This document shows, piece by piece, positions 27,732-36,639 of a DNA stretch of 64,000 nt. This DNA is from Pseudoxanthomonas sp. SL93 (lineage in GTDB: Bacteria > Pseudomonadota > Gammaproteobacteria > Xanthomonadales > Xanthomonadaceae): NCBI RefSeq assembly GCF_026625825.1, contig NZ_CP113065.1, forward strand, positions 1,364,001 through 1,428,000, given 5' to 3'. The stretch's first letter is position 1; each line of letters opens with the position of its first letter. The notes below the pieces were generated by a model. It ran no database searches. It worked only from the letters and a program-made list of their open reading frames with translations, and had not been told where the DNA came from. The position numbers and the translations under genes were made by a program.

Positions 27732-27758
27732 CGGCCGGCGCCACCCGGGCGCCGGCCG
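27732..27758 (+). terminator. GC-rich hairpin after aldehyde dehydrogenase
   Basis: Perfect 11-bp stem CGGCCGGCGCC / GGCGCCGGCCG with a 5-base loop, 9 bp after the stop codon. No T-run follows. Position and stability suggest a terminator or 3'-end stabiliser. Confidence 0.55.
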
Positions 27759-27798
27759 CAACGCCCTTACCGGAACACACAGGACCCCTGCCCTGTCC

Positions 27799-28854
27799 AT
27801 GTATTCGCTCGCACGCCCCTTCCTCTTCGGCCTGGACGCCGAACATGCCCACGGACTGGGGCTCAAGGCCCTGGACCTGGCCTACCGCACCGGTACCAGC
27901 CCGCTGGTGGCACGCCCCATCACGCCCATGCCCACCAAGGTGATGGGCCTGACGTTCCCCAATCCGGTCGGCCTGGCCGCCGGTCTGGACAAGAACGGGG
28001 CGCACATCGATGCCTTGTTCGCGCTGGGCTTCGGTTTCGTCGAGATCGGTACGGTCACCCCCAAGCCCCAGCCCGGCAACCCCAAGCCGCGCATGTTCCG
28101 CCTGCCGCAGCACCAGGCGGTGATCAACCGCCTGGGTTTCAACAACGAAGGCGTCGACGCGCTGGTACGCAACGTGGAAGCCGCACGCCGCGAGCGCGGC
28201 CTGCTGGGCATCAACATCGGCAAGAACAAGGACACCGCCAACGAACGCGCGGCCGCCGACTACCTGTACTGCCTGGAGCGCGTCTATCCGCTGGCCGACT
28301 ACATCACGGTCAACATCTCCTCGCCCAACACCGCCGGGCTGCGCGAGCTGCAGGAAGAGCAGGCCCTGCGCCAGTTGATCGGCACCCTGCGCGATGCGCA
28401 GGAAGACCTGGCCGCGCAGCACGGCAAGCGCGTACCCATGCTGGTCAAGATCGCACCCGACCTGTCCGACAGCGACATCGATGCGGTCGCGCGCGTGCTG
28501 GGCGACATGGCGGTCGATGGCGTCATCGCCACCAACACCACGGTCTCGCGCATCAGCGTGCAGGACCATCGCCACGCGCACGAAACCGGCGGCCTCTCCG
28601 GCGCACCGCTGATGGGCCAGGCCACGCTGGTGTTGCGCCGCATGCGCACCCGCCTGCCCGACCACATTCCGCTGATCGGCGTGGGCGGCATCATGTCCGG
28701 CGCCGATGCCGTGGCGAAGATGTCGGCCGGCGCATCGCTGGTGCAGTGCTATACCGGCCTGGTCTATCGCGGTCCTGAGCTGATCCGCGAATGCGTGGAG
28801 GCCATCCGCCGCCGCCGCGAAGCGCCAAGTCGCGGCGCCGTGGCGCCGGAATGA
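27799..28854 (+). CDS. pyrD: Dihydroorotate dehydrogenase (quinone, class 2)
   Basis: A 351-residue FMN enzyme at the inner membrane oxidising dihydroorotate to orotate in pyrimidine synthesis. An N-terminal amphipathic helix ([19 protein letters not shown]) typical of the membrane-bound class is followed by [32 protein letters not shown] and NRLGFNNEG. The active-site Ser is in [12 protein letters not shown] and the FMN phosphate site in [14 protein letters not shown]. The last codons overlap the murB start (ATGA), so the two are co-translated. Confidence 0.97.
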   Translation: MYSLARPFLFGLDAEHAHGLGLKALDLAYRTGTSPLVARPITPMPTKVMGLTFPNPVGLAAGLDKNGAHIDALFALGFGFVEIGTVTPKPQPGNPKPRMFRLPQHQAVINRLGFNNEGVDALVRNVEAARRERGLLGINIGKNKDTANERAAADYLYCLERVYPLADYITVNISSPNTAGLRELQEEQALRQLIGTLRDAQEDLAAQHGKRVPMLVKIAPDLSDSDIDAVARVLGDMAVDGVIATNTTVSRISVQDHRHAHETGGLSGAPLMGQATLVLRRMRTRLPDHIPLIGVGGIMSGADAVAKMSAGASLVQCYTGLVYRGPELIRECVEAIRRRREAPSRGAVAPE

Positions 28855-29891
28855 GCCCGCCCTGGCAGCTGCTGGAAAACGCGCCCCTGAAGGCGCGCAA
28901 CACGTTCGGCATTGCCGCCACCGCGCCATGGCTGGTCGAGGTGCACGACAGCGCCGCCCTGCCGGACGTGCTGGCGTTGCCGCAGGTGGTACAGGCGCCG
29001 CCGCTGGTCATCGGGGGTGGCAGCAACCTGCTCTTCGCGGGGGATCCCGCGGGCGCGGTGATCTCGCTGGCGACGCGCGACGTCCGCGTGCTCTCGCAGG
29101 ACGGCGACCATGCCATCGTGCGTGCCGATGCCGGCATGCCCTGGCATCCGCTGGTGATGTGGACGCTGGCGCAGGGCCTGTGCGGGCTGGAGAACCTGGC
29201 CCTGATCCCGGGCACCGCCGGCGCGTCGCCCATCCAGAACATCGGCGCGTATGGCACCGAAGTGGGCGAGTTCATCCACGTGGTGGAAGCGCTGGACCGC
29301 ACCACCGGTGAACTGCAGCGCCTGGACCGCAGCGCCTGTGCCTTCGCCTACCGCGACAGCGTGTTCAAGCATCATCCCGACCGGTATCTCGTGACCGCCG
29401 TGGAGTTCGCGCTACCGCGCACGCCGGCGCTGCGCCTCGACTACGCCGGCATCCGCGAAGAACTGGGCGCGATGGGAATTTCCGCTCCCGGCGCGCGCGA
29501 TGTCGCCGATGCCGTGGTGCGCATCCGCAGCCGCAAGCTGCCCGACCCCGCCGTGGTCGGCAATGCCGGCAGCTTCTTCAAGAATCCCATCGTCTCCCAG
29601 TCGCAGGCCGACGCATTGCAGGTGGACTATCCGACGCTGCCGGTGTTCCGTGGCGATGCTCCGCACAACCGCAAGCTGTCCGCGGCGTGGATGATCGAGG
29701 CATGCGGGTGGAAGGGCCATCGTGATGGAGACGCCGGTGTCTCGGCCGACCATGCGCTGGTGCTGGTCAACCATGGCAATGCGAGTGGCGGCCAGCTGCT
29801 GGCGCTGGCGCGCCGCATCGCCGCGTCGGTGCACGCACGCTTCGGCATCGCCATCGAGCCGGAACCGAAGGTCATCGGGGCCCACTGGTAG
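28851..29891 (+). CDS. murB: UDP-N-acetylenolpyruvoylglucosamine reductase
   Basis: A 346-residue FAD enzyme making UDP-MurNAc for peptidoglycan. NTFGI at the start, the FAD loop [27 protein letters not shown] and [10 protein letters not shown] are all family signatures. The catalytic Ser lies in [12 protein letters not shown], the usual GSFFKNP motif. The long C-terminal domain fits the type I enzyme of gamma-proteobacteria. The start at 28851 overlaps pyrD by 4 bp. Confidence 0.97.
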   Translation: MSPPWQLLENAPLKARNTFGIAATAPWLVEVHDSAALPDVLALPQVVQAPPLVIGGGSNLLFAGDPAGAVISLATRDVRVLSQDGDHAIVRADAGMPWHPLVMWTLAQGLCGLENLALIPGTAGASPIQNIGAYGTEVGEFIHVVEALDRTTGELQRLDRSACAFAYRDSVFKHHPDRYLVTAVEFALPRTPALRLDYAGIREELGAMGISAPGARDVADAVVRIRSRKLPDPAVVGNAGSFFKNPIVSQSQADALQVDYPTLPVFRGDAPHNRKLSAAWMIEACGWKGHRDGDAGVSADHALVLVNHGNASGGQLLALARRIAASVHARFGIAIEPEPKVIGAHW

Positions 29892-29907
29892 GCGCCCGGC
29901 AGCCCTC

Positions 29908-30816
29908 ATGCCCGCCATTCCCGTCCACTTCCGCGCTGCGTTGCTGATGCTGGGCAGTACGGTGCTGTTCGCGCTGATGGTGGTGGCCATCCGGCTGGCC
30001 TCGGCCACGCTGCACACGTTCGAGATCGCGTTCTTCCGCAACTTCTTCGGCCTGGTCGCCGCCGCGCCGCTGCTGCTCAGGCACGGGCCGGGATTCCTGA
30101 AGACCGACCAGTTCCCGCGCTACCTGTTCCGCTGCGTGATCGGCATCTGTTCGATGCTGGCCGGTTTCTGGGCCATCGGCCACCTGCCCTTGGCGCAGGC
30201 GGTGTCGCTGTCGTATTCCACGCCGATCTTCGTCACCCTCGCCGCCGCCGCCCTGTTGAACGAGAAGGTCAGAGCGCGGCGCTGGACCGCGGTGATCCTG
30301 GGTTTCGTCGGCGTGCTGGTGATCGTGCGGCCGGGCTCGTCCGAGTTCACTGCCGATGCGCTGATCGCGGTGCTGGCCGCGGTGATGAGCGCCATCGTCG
30401 CCATCCAGATCAAGCAGCTGTCGCAGACCGAGCCCGCCGACCGCATCGTCATCTACACCACGCTGTTGTGGGTCCCCATGTCGCTGGTACCGGCGGTGGG
30501 TGTGTGGGAATGGCCCCAGGGCATCACCTGGGTCTGGGTGGTGGCGGCGGGATTCCTGGGCACCGGCGGGCACATGCTGTGGACGCGGGCGCTGAAACAG
30601 GGGGAAGTCTCCGCACTCACGCCCATCAGCTTCATGCAGTTGCCGGTGGTGGCGATCTTCGGCTGGTGGTTGTTCGATGAAGGCCTGGACCGCTGGACGC
30701 TGCTCGGCGCCGGCATCATCTTCGGTGCGAACGCCTACATCGCCCACCGCGAAGCCGTGCTGTCGCGTCGGTCTGCGTCCGAAGCGGCGAGTTCGGCGGC
30801 CAAGCCCGGCGAATGA
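29908..30816 (+). CDS. DMT-superfamily transporter (EamA family)
   Basis: A 302-residue inner-membrane protein with ten predicted helices in two EamA repeats. The first repeat ends near LGFVGVLVIVRPG and the second contains GHMLWTRALKQGEVSALTPISFMQLPVVA, both typical. It is likely a metabolite exporter or permease of unknown substrate. It follows murB by 16 bp, and its stop codon directly abuts the stop of the convergent kinase gene. Confidence 0.93.
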   Translation: MPAIPVHFRAALLMLGSTVLFALMVVAIRLASATLHTFEIAFFRNFFGLVAAAPLLLRHGPGFLKTDQFPRYLFRCVIGICSMLAGFWAIGHLPLAQAVSLSYSTPIFVTLAAAALLNEKVRARRWTAVILGFVGVLVIVRPGSSEFTADALIAVLAAVMSAIVAIQIKQLSQTEPADRIVIYTTLLWVPMSLVPAVGVWEWPQGITWVWVVAAGFLGTGGHMLWTRALKQGEVSALTPISFMQLPVVAIFGWWLFDEGLDRWTLLGAGIIFGANAYIAHREAVLSRRSASEAASSAAKPGE

Positions 30817-33543
30817 TCAGCCCTGGCTGCCGGGCCGCCTGCCTTCGCGGTAACGGCTGACGAATTCCGCCTCCGGCTCGTCGAGGTGCTTCGGATCCGC
30901 GGCCAGCAGGGGCGCCACGTAGCGCCGGTGCAACGCGTCCGCATCCGTGGGACGCCCGAGTTCGCGGTAGACGTCGATCAGGTTCCACGCCGCCGTCCGC
31001 GTCTCCACGTGCTCCTCGCCATACACCGTGCGGCGCAGTGCGAACAGTTCCAGGTATTGCGCCAGCGCAAGGTCCAGCCGCGCGGTCTTGCGCAGTGCTT
31101 CGGCACGGATGACCATCGCCATCTGCGCCTGCGGATGCTTGCCGCCCAACACCTTCAATGCGAGCGGCTGCGTATCGGCCAGCAATGCCAGGGCAGCCTC
31201 GGGCTGGCGGGCATTCAGCAGCGTGCCGGCGTGGTTGACCAGGATCGACAGCGTGTCGGGGTGGGTCGGGCCGAGCGTGCGGCTGCGGACGGCGATGACC
31301 TGCTCCTCGAGCGGCAGCGCCGACGCGTAGTCTTCAAGCCGCGCGAAGGCGGTGGCCAGGTTCAGGCGCGTGCGCACGGTCTGCGGATGATCGCGTCCCA
31401 GCACGCGCTCCCGCGCCGCCAGTACGTCCTTCATCATCGGCAATGCGGCTTCCGCCTCGCCGGAATCCACCATCATCGTCGCCAGCGTGCCGCGTGCCTG
31501 CAGTGCGACCGGATGCTCGCTGCCCAGCTTGCGGATGTAGATGGTGGTGAGCTGCTGCTGCATTTCGACGGCCGCCTCCTTCTCGCCGCCCATGATGCGC
31601 AGCACCGCCAGGTTGCCCATCGCGGACAGCGTCTCGTCATGGTCCGGGCCCAGCACCTCGGTGCGCAGGCGGACCACCTTCTCCATGTTGGCGCGGGCCT
31701 CGTCCAGCTCGCCCAGCGAGCGTTGCGTCGCCGACAGGTTGTTCAACGCCTCCAGCGTACCGGCATCGCGCTCGCCCACCGTGGCCAGCAGCCGGTCGTG
31801 CACCGCCTGCACCATGCCCTTGGCGCGGGGACGGTCGCCACGTGCGGAGATCACCTGCGCCTGCGCGAGCTCCAGCTTCACGCGCGTGCGGTCGTTGACC
31901 GGCAGCCCGAGCGCGCGCGGCAAAGCCGCACGCAGCAGGGTGTCGGCCTGGTCGATGTGCGCGCCCTCCAGCAAGGCCTGCACCTGCGCCTCGCGTGCCT
32001 GCAGCGTCGCCTGCGCGCCCTGCCCCATGGTGCGGCTGCGGTAATCCGCGACCTGCCCGAACTGCGCGGCCGCCTTGTCGTACAACCCGATCGCGGCGTA
32101 GACGCGCGCCACCGATTCGCGCAGGTTGGCCGCCACCGCGGGCTGATCGGCGAAATCGCGGGCGATGGCCTCTTCCGCGTTGGCCAGCAGCTGGCGATCC
32201 ACCAGGCTGCGCGCCAGGTCCACCGTGCTGGTTTTCGCCAGCGTGCTGCCGAAGCCCTCGGCCGCCGACGGATCGACCGATGCCACCTGCCGGTAGAGTC
32301 CTTCGGACAGGCCGACGCCCATGGTCTCGATGTCGATGTCTTCCAGCATCGACTGCTGGAAGGCCGCGACTTTCTCCAGTTCCGCACTGCGCGCTTCCGC
32401 CACGGCCTTCTGCGTGCGCGCCTGTTGCAGCCCGTACAACGACAGCCCCAGGCCACCCAGCAGCGCCAGCAGCACCGCAAACCCAGCGGCGACGGCGGTG
32501 CGATGGCGGCGCACGAACTTGCCCCAGACGTATCCCCGGCGCGCCGGTGCGGCCTGCACGGGCTTGCCATCGAGATAGCGCTGCAGGTCTTCGCCCAGCG
32601 CAGCGGCGGATGCGTAGCGCGCCTCGCGTTCGTGCTGTAGCGCCTTGAGGACCACCCAGTCCAGGTCGCTGCGCAGCACCCGGTGCATGCCGGGAAGGCT
32701 GAGGCCGCGGCTGCCGGCAAGCTCGCGCGCCTGCGCCGGCGGCAATGCCGCCAGCCTGGCCGACGGCGCTGCCGCGACCAGCGTATCGGCCGACCAGGTT
32801 TCGCCGACGGCATCGGGCCGCACGCCGGTGATCAGTTCGTACAGCACCACGCCCAGCGAATAGACGTCGCTGCGCGTGTCCACCTTGGTGGCGTCTCCGC
32901 TGGCCTGTTCCGGGCTCATGTACTCGGGCGTGCCCGCGTGCTCGACCCCGGCATCCCCCTGCGCGAGCGTGGCCGCGGTAGCGATGCCGAAGTCGATGAT
33001 CTTGGGCAATGGCCGGCCATCGATGGTATCCACCAGCAGGTTGGCCGGCTTCAGGTCGCGGTGCACGATGCCCTTGTGGTGCGCGTGCTGCACGCCCTCG
33101 CAGATGCGGATGAACAGCTCGATGCGCTGGCGCAGCGGCAGCTGCCGCTCATGACAGTAGCGTGTCAGCGGACTGCCTTCGATCAGCTCCATCGCGAAGA
33201 AGGGGAATCCGTCGCCGGTGGTGCCCGCGTCGTAGATCTGCGCGATGGCGGGGTGGCGCATCTGCGCCAGCAGCTGGCGCTCCACTTCGAAATAGGCCAG
33301 ATGTCGCGCCTGCAACCGTTGCGATCGCAACAGCTTCAGCGCCACCGTGCGGCGCACCGGCTCCAGCTGCGCGGCCCGGTAGACCTCGCCCATACCGCCG
33401 CGCCCCAGCAGGCCTTCGATACGGTAGTGCCCCAGGCGTGCGCCGGGTGCCAGCGTGCCGTCGGCGGCCGCCGCGGCCTCGTCCACGCGCGTGGCCAGGC
33501 TCTCGGTGGGCGCAAGGTCGTCGTGCGGATGCTGCGTGCTCAT
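30817..33543 (-). CDS. Ser/Thr protein kinase with C-terminal TPR domain
   Basis: A 908-residue membrane kinase. The kinase domain (about 40-300) has the Gly-loop LLGRGGMGEVYRA, K70 in VALKLL, HRDLKPANLL (D163), DFGIA (D184) and GTPEYMSPEQASGD. One membrane helix follows near 350-370 (AVAAGFAVLLALLGGLGLSLYG), then a coiled segment. From about 540 onward, kinesin-light-chain-type TPRs repeat (RTEVLGPDHDETLSAMGNLA, RERVLGRDHPQTVRTRLNLA, RSRTLGPTHPDTLSILVNHA). All catalytic residues are intact. It is divergent by 99 bp from an FHA-GGDEF gene, a plausible phosphothreonine-binding partner. GGGGGAAG precedes the ATG at 33543. Confidence 0.94.
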   Translation of the reverse strand: MSTQHPHDDLAPTESLATRVDEAAAAADGTLAPGARLGHYRIEGLLGRGGMGEVYRAAQLEPVRRTVALKLLRSQRLQARHLAYFEVERQLLAQMRHPAIAQIYDAGTTGDGFPFFAMELIEGSPLTRYCHERQLPLRQRIELFIRICEGVQHAHHKGIVHRDLKPANLLVDTIDGRPLPKIIDFGIATAATLAQGDAGVEHAGTPEYMSPEQASGDATKVDTRSDVYSLGVVLYELITGVRPDAVGETWSADTLVAAAPSARLAALPPAQARELAGSRGLSLPGMHRVLRSDLDWVVLKALQHEREARYASAAALGEDLQRYLDGKPVQAAPARRGYVWGKFVRRHRTAVAAGFAVLLALLGGLGLSLYGLQQARTQKAVAEARSAELEKVAAFQQSMLEDIDIETMGVGLSEGLYRQVASVDPSAAEGFGSTLAKTSTVDLARSLVDRQLLANAEEAIARDFADQPAVAANLRESVARVYAAIGLYDKAAAQFGQVADYRSRTMGQGAQATLQAREAQVQALLEGAHIDQADTLLRAALPRALGLPVNDRTRVKLELAQAQVISARGDRPRAKGMVQAVHDRLLATVGERDAGTLEALNNLSATQRSLGELDEARANMEKVVRLRTEVLGPDHDETLSAMGNLAVLRIMGGEKEAAVEMQQQLTTIYIRKLGSEHPVALQARGTLATMMVDSGEAEAALPMMKDVLAARERVLGRDHPQTVRTRLNLATAFARLEDYASALPLEEQVIAVRSRTLGPTHPDTLSILVNHAGTLLNARQPEAALALLADTQPLALKVLGGKHPQAQMAMVIRAEALRKTARLDLALAQYLELFALRRTVYGEEHVETRTAAWNLIDVYRELGRPTDADALHRRYVAPLLAADPKHLDEPEAEFVSRYREGRRPGSQG

Positions 33544-33642
33544 GCCACTTCCCCCTGTGGAACGTGCATGGTAGCGGAACGCCCTGCGGGCACGCGCCGA
33601 TGCGGCTAAACTCGGGGTCCGTCCGCCCTTTCCTCCCACGGC

Positions 33643-34539
33643 ATGTCCACGGACAAGCAGGACCCCCACACCACCCTACGCACGGTATTGAGCGGCGGCC
33701 CGCGCCCGCTTTCGCCGCGCTCGGCGTGCGTGGTGGTGATCCAGGGCGAGGGCCTGGGCCGGCGTGCCGACGTGGACGACCGGCGGATCGTGGTGGGTCG
33801 CTCGCAGGAAGCCGACCTGCACATCCCGCACAACAGCGTCTCCCGCCGGCACTGCGAGATCTGGCGCGATGGCGATGCGTACCGGGTGCGCGACCTGGGC
33901 GCGACCAACGCCACGCGACTGAACGACACGCCGGTGCAGGAAGCCGCCCTCAACGACGGCGACCACCTGACGCTGGGCGAGAGCGTGCTGAAGTTCATCA
34001 GCCACAGCAGCGTGGAAGCGCACTACCACGAAGAGATCTACCAGCTGGCCACGCACGATGCGTTGACCGAGATGTACAACCGCCGGCATTTCATCGAGAC
34101 CGTCGACCGGGAGATCGCCCGCGCCATGCGCCACCAGCGGCCGCTGACGATGTGCATCATCGATGTGGACCTGTTCAAGCCCATCAACGACCGGTACGGC
34201 CATATTTCCGGCGACAACGTGCTGAAGCAGATCGCCGGCCTGGTACGCCGGCATGTGCGCAACGACGATGCCGCGGCCCGCATCGGGGGCGAGGAGTTCG
34301 CCGTGCTGCTGCCGGAATGCAATGCGGAGGCCGCCTACGGGTTCGCCGAGCGCCTGCGCGAAGCGGTGGCCGGCGTGCTGTTCCGGCCCGGCGGGGAACC
34401 GCAGTCCATCACCGTCAGCATCGGCATCGCCGCACTGACGCCCGACCGCGACACCTGCGGCCGCATGATGGCCGCTGCCGACGCCGCGCTGTACCGCGCC
34501 AAGAGCGAAGGCCGCAACCGGGTGTGCATCGAGCACTAG
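33643..34539 (+). CDS. FHA-domain diguanylate cyclase (GGDEF)
   Basis: A 298-residue cytoplasmic protein. The N-terminal FHA domain (about 28-118) has VGRSQEADLHIPHNSVSRRH and ATNATRLND, the phosphothreonine-binding pattern. The GGDEF domain (about 135-298) has the active motif ARIGGEEFAVLL and an intact RNDD inhibitory site five residues upstream, so it should make c-di-GMP under product control. It is divergent from a Ser/Thr kinase whose product could dock on the FHA domain. Its stop codon overlaps the convergent DedA-rhodanese stop within CTAG. Confidence 0.95.
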   Translation: MSTDKQDPHTTLRTVLSGGPRPLSPRSACVVVIQGEGLGRRADVDDRRIVVGRSQEADLHIPHNSVSRRHCEIWRDGDAYRVRDLGATNATRLNDTPVQEAALNDGDHLTLGESVLKFISHSSVEAHYHEEIYQLATHDALTEMYNRRHFIETVDREIARAMRHQRPLTMCIIDVDLFKPINDRYGHISGDNVLKQIAGLVRRHVRNDDAAARIGGEEFAVLLPECNAEAAYGFAERLREAVAGVLFRPGGEPQSITVSIGIAALTPDRDTCGRMMAAADAALYRAKSEGRNRVCIEH

Positions 34540-35510
34540 CGGTCTGCAGTTCCTTCGGATGACACGGCAGGCCTGTCGATCAGGCTGACGCCCAGCCCCG
34601 CATCCCGCCACGCATCGATGCCGCCCCGCAGCGGCAGGACGTCGCGGTAGCCGGCCCGCCGCAGCTTGCCGGCCATCCAGGCCGCGGACACTTCATCGGG
34701 GCAGGCGCAGTAGATGACGATCTTCTGTTCGCGCGGATACGTGGTCAGGATGCCGTCCAGCTGGCGCTCGTCGGCGAAGACGGCGCCGGGGATGACGTAC
34801 GGGTCCACGTCGCGGAAACCGGGGGCGCGGATGTCGAACACCACCGGCGCCGCGCCGTCGCGCAGCAGGCCGGCCAGTTCGTCCACCTCGATGCGCGCGG
34901 CCTCGAGCGAACGGAACAGGGCCCGGCGGCGCCACCAGCGCCAGCCGATGTAGGCCGCCAGCAGCACGCCGATCACCACGCCCGCGCCGGTCCCCAGTTG
35001 CGAGAGCGTATCGATGACCGTTTCCACCTGGTTGGAAAACACCACGCCCAGCCCGAGCCCCAGCCCGGCCCACAGGGCGGCACCCAGCCCGTCGTAACGC
35101 AGGAACGGCGGCAGCGACGCCTGCATGGCGCCCGCCATCGGCACCGACACCATCGACAGGCCGGGGACGAACTTGGCCACCGACAGCACGCGGATGCCGA
35201 AACGGCCATAGAAACGCTCGGTGCGCTTCATGCAGGTGTCGCGCGACAGCGACAGGCGGCACAGGGTCTGCAGGGTCCTGTTTCCGTAACGGCGCCCCGC
35301 GTAGAACCACACGCTGTCGCCGACCAGGCTGGCGGCCACCGATACCGCCAGCACGCCGAGCAGGGGCAACCACATCGTTTCCGGCTGCATGGCCAGGCCG
35401 GCGCCGACCAGGATCAGCGTGGGCATCGCGGGCACAGGAAGGCCCAGCGACAACGCCAGCACGTTGAAGAACACCAGCACCACGCCGTACTTGTCGATCA
35501 GGTCCTGCAT
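34536..35510 (-). CDS. DedA-family membrane protein fused to rhodanese
   Basis: A 324-residue fusion. Residues 1-200 are DedA/SNARE-associated-like (LALSLGLPVPAMPTL, GDSVWFYAGRRYGNR, RFYGRFGIRVLSVAKFVPG) with several membrane segments. Residues about 215-315 form a rhodanese domain with VFDIRAPGFRDVDPYVIPGA and an active-site Cys in IVIYCACPDEVSA. The start at 35510 has GGGGAA upstream. DedA proteins are now linked to lipid flipping; why a sulfurtransferase is attached is unclear. It is convergent with the GGDEF gene and overlaps it by 4 bp. Confidence 0.92.
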   Translation of the reverse strand: MQDLIDKYGVVLVFFNVLALSLGLPVPAMPTLILVGAGLAMQPETMWLPLLGVLAVSVAASLVGDSVWFYAGRRYGNRTLQTLCRLSLSRDTCMKRTERFYGRFGIRVLSVAKFVPGLSMVSVPMAGAMQASLPPFLRYDGLGAALWAGLGLGLGVVFSNQVETVIDTLSQLGTGAGVVIGVLLAAYIGWRWWRRRALFRSLEAARIEVDELAGLLRDGAAPVVFDIRAPGFRDVDPYVIPGAVFADERQLDGILTTYPREQKIVIYCACPDEVSAAWMAGKLRRAGYRDVLPLRGGIDAWRDAGLGVSLIDRPAVSSEGTADR

Positions 35511-35694
35511 CGGATTCCCCGGGGAGCGCACCGTCGCGCAGGAAGGGCGCGCGGTGCCCGATCATGTTCCGCCTGCCGCCGGGCGGCGGCAAGCGGCGTC
35601 CGCGCAACGATGCGTTACGGCCCTCTTTGCGCACTGGCATACCAGCCGGCGTGCCGGGCACACTGGCGACCGGACACGCGACGACGACGGAAGC

Positions 35695-36390
35695 ATGAAG
35701 ACACTCGGCATGATCGGCGGCATGAGCTGGGAATCCACCCTGCCCTACTACCGCGTGGTCAACGAAACGGTGCGCGCGCACCTGGGCGGACTGCATTCGG
35801 CGCGGCTGGTGCTTTACAGCGTGGACTTCGACGACATCGAACGCCTGCAGCGCACTGGCGACTGGTCGGCGGCAGGGGACGCGATGGCGGACGCCGCGCG
35901 CGCACTGCACGCCGCCGGCGCCGACCTGCTGATCCTCTGCACCAACACCATGCACAAGGTCGCCGGCGCCATCGAAGCGGCCACGCCGCTCCCGTTGCTG
36001 CACATCGCCGATGCCACGGCGGAGGCGATCCGCGCCGCGGGACTGAAGCGCGTGGGCCTGCTGGGCACGCGCTTCACCATGGAACAGGATTTCTACCAGG
36101 CCCGGCTGCGCGCACACGGCATCGAGGCGCAGGTGCCCGATACCGCGGACCGCGACGAGGTGCACCGCATCATCTACGAAGAACTCTGCCTCGGGCAGGT
36201 TCGCGACGCGTCCCGCCAGCGCTTCCGGGACACCATGGCGCGCCTGGTCGAATCCGGCGCGGAAGGCATCATCCTGGGCTGCACCGAGATCATGTTGCTC
36301 GTGCAGCCGGGCGACGTGGACGTACCCACCTTCGACACCGCCACCCTGCATGCACGCGCCGCCGCCCTGCGGTGCATTGCCGCCGATTGA
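35695..36390 (+). CDS. Aspartate/glutamate racemase family protein
   Basis: A 231-residue cofactor-independent racemase. It starts MKTLGMIGGMSWEST, the family hallmark. The two catalytic cysteines are in LILCTNTMHK and IILGCTEIMLLV. LKRVGLLGTRFTMEQDFYQARL is also typical of the YgeA/aspartate-racemase group. The gene is a single transcription unit. Its role may be D-aspartate or D-glutamate supply, but the substrate is not proven. The 184-bp region upstream shows no other gene. Confidence 0.93.
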   Translation: MKTLGMIGGMSWESTLPYYRVVNETVRAHLGGLHSARLVLYSVDFDDIERLQRTGDWSAAGDAMADAARALHAAGADLLILCTNTMHKVAGAIEAATPLPLLHIADATAEAIRAAGLKRVGLLGTRFTMEQDFYQARLRAHGIEAQVPDTADRDEVHRIIYEELCLGQVRDASRQRFRDTMARLVESGAEGIILGCTEIMLLVQPGDVDVPTFDTATLHARAAALRCIAAD

Positions 36391-36639
36391 GCAGCGCAGG
36401 GACGTGTTGCGGCGCATGATCCGCGTGCACGCGCGGCGGTCGCATGCAGCCCTCGAGGGGGCATAAGCGGTCACTCCGGGGGGTTTGCGCAGCCAAATCC
36501 GCCGTCGTCACGCGCGCTTAATTCCCTCTGCGGCATCACCTCGCACCCTACGGCGCTGTACGGAGCCGCAGGCGCCGCACGCACCGCGTTCATCCCGGTT
36601 GTACGTCCTCGTCATCTGGCCGCTACGGAGGGTTCGATC

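Noticed and set aside
36391-36639. Possible small gene or RNA in the 249-bp gap
   Set aside because: No convincing start, codon pattern, hairpin or promoter was visible.
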